Assembly: GCA_021904315.1 (NCBI GenBank)
Contig: CM038914.1
Location: 21,253,065-21,317,064, forward strand
Reading direction: 5' to 3'
From: Sphagnum magellanicum
Lineage: Eukaryota; Streptophyta; Sphagnopsida; Sphagnales; Sphagnaceae
DNA length: 64,000 nucleotides
The position numbers were made by a program, and so were the translations under genes. Numbering within the stretch: the first letter of the stretch is position 1; each line of letters begins with the position of its first letter. Below, one piece after another: positions 59,700 to 64,000 of the stretch. Below the pieces are notes generated by a model, which saw only the letters and a list, made by a program, of their open reading frames with translations, had not been told where the DNA came from and searched no databases.

Positions 59700-62600
59700 G
59701 TACTATGGTTGCATAAACCCAAACATAGATAATATCAATGCACTTTGCCCAACCCCATCATATGATGAATGAGGTGAGATCTAGTTTGGAGGAGAATTGG
59801 GAGTATGTTGGTTATGAATTGTTGTTTCAGGAATTCAAAGCACATTTCAATGTTTTCTTGAATAATAGACAACATGGTTTAAAGCTTTTCATTGAAGCAA
59901 ATGCATAAAAGCCTACTAATTGTGCATAAGAACATTGGGAAAATATGAAATGGTTCATTGCCTTGGAAGCAAAACATGAAGATGTAGCAAAAAATCATGC
60001 CTTGCAAGCACTAATGAACACATTTAACAATTTTGGTCATAGTGGATAATTGGGAGTTGCCAACATATTGGTGAAAATAGTTACACTAAGATTGAAGCTT
60101 ATTGTAGGATGTTATTCTAATGGATTGAATGGTTTTTTAATTTATACATGTGTGTTTTTTAAAGAACATTTGGAAATATCATTCCATGAATTGAACTAGG
60201 GCAACATCTTACACTAATTGAACTAAATGTTGAACTAGTCCACCAAGAAAAGGTCTTTACACCCACAACATCATATTCAAGATGCATCCATTTTTCATTT
60301 ATGCACATGGTATATAAGTGCACCCTCATTTGCTGATCATATTATATATTATTGAGAATGTGTATTGGTAAACCTTCTAGTTTCATATGTAGATTTTAAA
60401 AGCTATTAACATCTCTATGACCTCAAGGTGAAAGCATAATTAGGTGGACTGTTTGGACTCTCAAAATTGTAATTTTCTGGATTATAAATGAACTTAAAAT
60501 GTAAAATCATATCAAACATTAAAAATTTCAATTTTTTCATTGTCCATGTTGGAATAAACTTTAGTGAAAATCTTATTAAAAATTATGGACGAGTTTTAAG
60601 AAAAGAATGGATTCATTGTGGACTTTTGAAATGATGACATTATGTTTGTCACACACATAAAATGAAAAATGTGGACTCAAAAAATGTCATAGTAAAATCA
60701 AATTTAAAATTTAAAAATATGTCACCATAAAATGAATAATTTAATTGTAAGATGCATTGAAAATTTTCCAATATAATTTTTTTTCATATTTGAAATTTTA
60801 AGACGTCATGATTTTTGTCATTTTAAAAATTGATATTCCATTTCACATTGAAATTTTTAAAAAATTCTCTAAATTTTTTGACCAATCACATGTTTAGGGA
60901 TATTTATAGGGTGGTCTTTTAATATTTGTGACCAAAACCATAGGGGATAATTATAGGATTTATAGTTTGATAATTATTTTAAATGCAAGAATTGTAGCTA
61001 GTGTAAGATGTGGACTCTTCAAAATGTCAAACATGAACCACCTAACCATGCTTTTATTCCTCAAATCTAACATGTGTGGCACTCTAGTGCAAATAAGTTC
61101 AATGAACAAGCACCAAGGGGTAACACAATGCATGCCACATGCTAGTGATGCCAGTAGTTGAGACCACAAACTTAATGCATTGGAGGGGATGATGGCACAA
61201 GTTGTTGCCGTGACCAAGAATGATGCCTTGCAAGGGGTAGAAGTGACCATAAATCAAAACAAGGTCTTTATGGTGCAAGAAATTCTCACAAAGGCCCTCA
61301 TGAACTTCAAAAGTTTTTTGAAAATATTTTATTACAAACAACAATCTTGAGGTGGAAACCCCCCAACTTGTTTAGGTGAGTTTCTTGACTTTTTGCTTAT
61401 GATAGAAGCTCCATTTAAGCAATTTGTTGCAATCACTATGAATTGAATCATAGGTTATGGTATTGTAGGATGAAACAAACATTATTTTGCCTTTCAAGTC
61501 AAATTTTAAGGGTGCAAATGACACATCTGAACACCTCAATGATGTTAGTCATAAATAAACAAGTGCTTTATGACCTTTTTGTTTGAACAAGTCAATTTTA
61601 AATTGACAAAGAAACAAATAAAACTAAAAATCTCTTAAACAAATTAATGTTTGAACATTAATGAGCCCTAATGTGGATATGTGTAGGTTCTAAGCAAATC
61701 CATTGGGTAGTTAGAATGTTGTACCCATAATCAATTTACTGTAGAAGCCACATAGAAGGAAAACATGAAAGCAACAAGAAGCCTAGATCAACAAATCATA
61801 AATGAATCATGAACATAACTAAGTTGAAAAAATAAAGCCACAACAAAGGTGCAAAAATTCATCTCCTACTGAAAACACCACATCATGGCTAGAGATGTGT
61901 TTTATTACAACATTTGTAAAAGGTTTCCATGTGATTCATAATTGGTTGCCAATGCTAGGATGACTTGTAGTACATTTTTTCTTGTTTGTGAACTCATTTT
62001 TTGATGTTTCCATAATCTTCCAATGGCATTCAAGTATTTGGATTGGAGTGGTGTAGGGTAACAAAAGTGGGGATGATGCCCCCCATTTATCTCCTAGTCG
62101 AAAATTGAGATCATCAAAACCTCAACATGTACCAATACATTACTAGTTTATATGGTTATTCATTCATTTTTTATTACAATGTCATTTGTATTAACATGTT
62201 GGACAAATGGAAACCATGACATTTGGGCTTAATGTGGCATGTTGTAGATATAAAAACCAAGGATGAAGGTTGACCTCCTTGACCATGTTAACGGATGCAC
62301 GTCAAGGGAAATTCATGGTGTGGTAGGGATGACATTCCATCAAGCCACAATTGCATTGGGGCTTTATACTGTAGTTGTGACATGTGTGAAGAAAGGTTTA
62401 ATCAAAACACCATTTCCAAATGCAATTGGTTCAAAGATGAAAAAGATGGTAAAAAATGTTGTTATGTGGTGGGAAAAAGATGTTATATTGAATAGTCCAT
62501 TTATTGCAATTTATAGCAAATAGTTTCAATTAAAGGAAGGAAAGTTAACAATAGCTAAGACAATTGAAAATGGATTCAAAATTTGAAATTTTTAGTTGAA

Positions 62601-63280
62601 TGCTAATTTTGCATACATGTTATGACATTTTTACTTGAATGCAATATTGTCGATCCATGTTTAGCCAACAAATGTGATCTCGCCAATTGTGTAGGATGAC
62701 ACATGTAGATATAACATTTGTTCTATGGTTCAAAACTAAAGAAAAACCCAAGTCAATATATATTGTTATATATCTAGATTAATTTTAGACCCGAATCTTT
62801 GTCAAATAAGTCACTTTTTGAGACATGCAATTTAAACAATGACACATGACAATACAAGGATTCAAAAAAATAATGACATGTGACATTAGTAGATCCAACA
62901 AAATGAAAACACGTGGCATTTTAAAGATGTGACAAGATGAGGACACATGGCAAGCTAGAGACACAAGAAGACGATGGCATGTGGTGAGGAGTACACCATT
63001 GGATTGTTACACATAACATTGATAACCTAAAGGATTTATGCCATGTAACACCTCCTTATAATTTGATTACCACATTACTATCAAACAAATTGACTGGTAC
63101 ACATGATGACCAATCAAATATCCATAATTACATCAATAAAAAAGACCACCAATCAAAATGGCCCATGTTCAAAATGACTTGTCCAAAATGATAACAAGTC
63201 AAGTTGGCAAGCATAACATTTTGGTATTTTTTGACTAGATTTCAATCAATTAAATTGTAACCAAAAAAGGAGGGTGCACA
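59700..63280. other. AT-rich intergenic DNA
   Basis: No gene recognised. Plus-strand segments near 59,930-60,020 (KWFIALEAKHEDVAKNHAL) and 61,160-61,330 (MMAQVVAVTKNDAL) share a VAxNxAL-like pattern and may be traces of one repeated element. The frame at 62,263-62,523 has no recognisable family. Confidence 0.4.
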
Positions 63281-63412
63281 ATCTCATCGAACACCCTGGC
63301 AACACACAGATTCCTCACGGATTGCTAATTCCTGATGTCCCAAAACTAAATTGCGACGCCTGATCTTTCGTCTTTTCGCAGGCTCTGTTCAAGACTCAAT
63401 CGGTGTACGCGC

Positions 63413-63700
63413 CTAGATCTTCAGGCACACACAAATTGCATTCTTGGAACACTCACCACTCTGATCATGGAACTCAAAACCTTGAATCTTATTCACAAAG
63501 TACACAGACTTGAATTGCACTTCGATCTCTGCCGATCTGACATCAATCGGACAGCTCACAGGACTTGGTCCTTTCGACCAGTGATTCTTGGCACACACAT
63601 GATCAGCAAAACCACATACTTGTTTTATCAACAGAATGCAATAACAAGACCCAGACAGTGCTTTTTTTGGCCTGAAGCTCGTTCACTGCAAACATGGAAA
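63413..63700 (-). other. Possible exon of a minus-strand gene at the window edge
   Basis: From about 63,280 to the end, composition becomes mixed, as around the other genes. A minus-strand frame (63,631-63,413) includes WSKGPSPVSCPIDVRSAEIE and VQFKSVYFVNKIQGFEFHDQ, followed by a good donor-like site AGTG|GTGAGT near 63,457. The frame would be an internal or terminal exon of a gene extending beyond 64,000. I do not recognise the product, and the plus strand is also open here. Confidence 0.3.
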
Positions 63701-64000
63701 GTGTAAACATATACAAAAACATCAAATGCACAGACAGCTGAGGGCCATCCTCCTAGCATTCCACTCAGATCCTTGCAGTTCATACAAACGATTTCAATCT
63801 GTCTCTGGTTCCTAGCCTTGCTCTATAACTTCCTCAAAGCTAAGCTTCCTGATGCCAATTCCAACTGCTTGGCTGGCTACTGGCGCAGTGGAAAAAGTCT
63901 ATAACCAGTCCGAACTTCAACAACAACCCTTCCACACCTCAATCTACACATCTTACTAAGCGTCTAGCACAATCTGCCTTGCTCTTCCACTTCTGCTCTC

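Noticed and set aside
1-64000. Bacterial-type features (operons, CRISPR arrays, ribosome binding sites) and rRNA genes.
   Set aside because: Nothing of this kind is visible. Gene structure, introns and element types are those of a plant nucleus.

Overview
This window is a gene-poor, AT-rich stretch of a land-plant nuclear genome. The evidence for a land plant is an ERF-type AP2 transcription factor, a plant-type cationic amino acid transporter, a plant NTF2, a plant-like THO7 relic, a nuclear copy of plastid rpoC1, and relics of copia, CACTA and hAT-like elements. The low gene density and heavy transposon decay would fit a larger genome such as a lycophyte, fern, gymnosperm or large bryophyte, but the species cannot be fixed from the sequence alone.

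Layout. Bases 1-9,200 hold decayed, AT-rich repeats with no intact gene. From 9.2 to 16.6 kb there are TIR-type elements, a hAT-like composite, a long foldback and several local duplications. The ERF gene (18,710-20,218, +) has a GC-richer leader and is followed by a degenerate tandem array. From 22.8 to 28 kb come mobile elements, a broken plastid rpoC1 fragment (25.2-25.4 kb, -) and a THO7 pseudogene that keeps its exon-intron structure (26.2-27.8 kb, -). From 28 to 32.3 kb nothing genic is visible. A 30-36 bp tandem repeat and a long leader precede a three-exon cationic amino acid transporter gene (33,919-36,532, +). A hAT-like element with target-site duplications and a copia relic follow. 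At 40,656-44,244 (+) the phases of seven exons join into a continuous 760-codon reading frame for an acidic, internally repeated protein that I do not recognise; this is the best candidate for something undescribed. A convergent single-exon NTF2 gene lies at 45,356-45,766 (-). From 46.4 kb to the end there are nested TIR elements, a gypsy-like LTR, a CACTA-type MITE, a CACTA TNP2 relic and long featureless AT-rich DNA. A possible exon of another minus-strand gene lies near 63.5 kb.

The intact genes are not an operon or pathway. They are unrelated single loci: transcriptional control (ERF), amino acid transport (CAT), nuclear import of Ran-GDP (NTF2) and one of unknown role. All exon models are read by eye from splice signals and phase, without transcript support.
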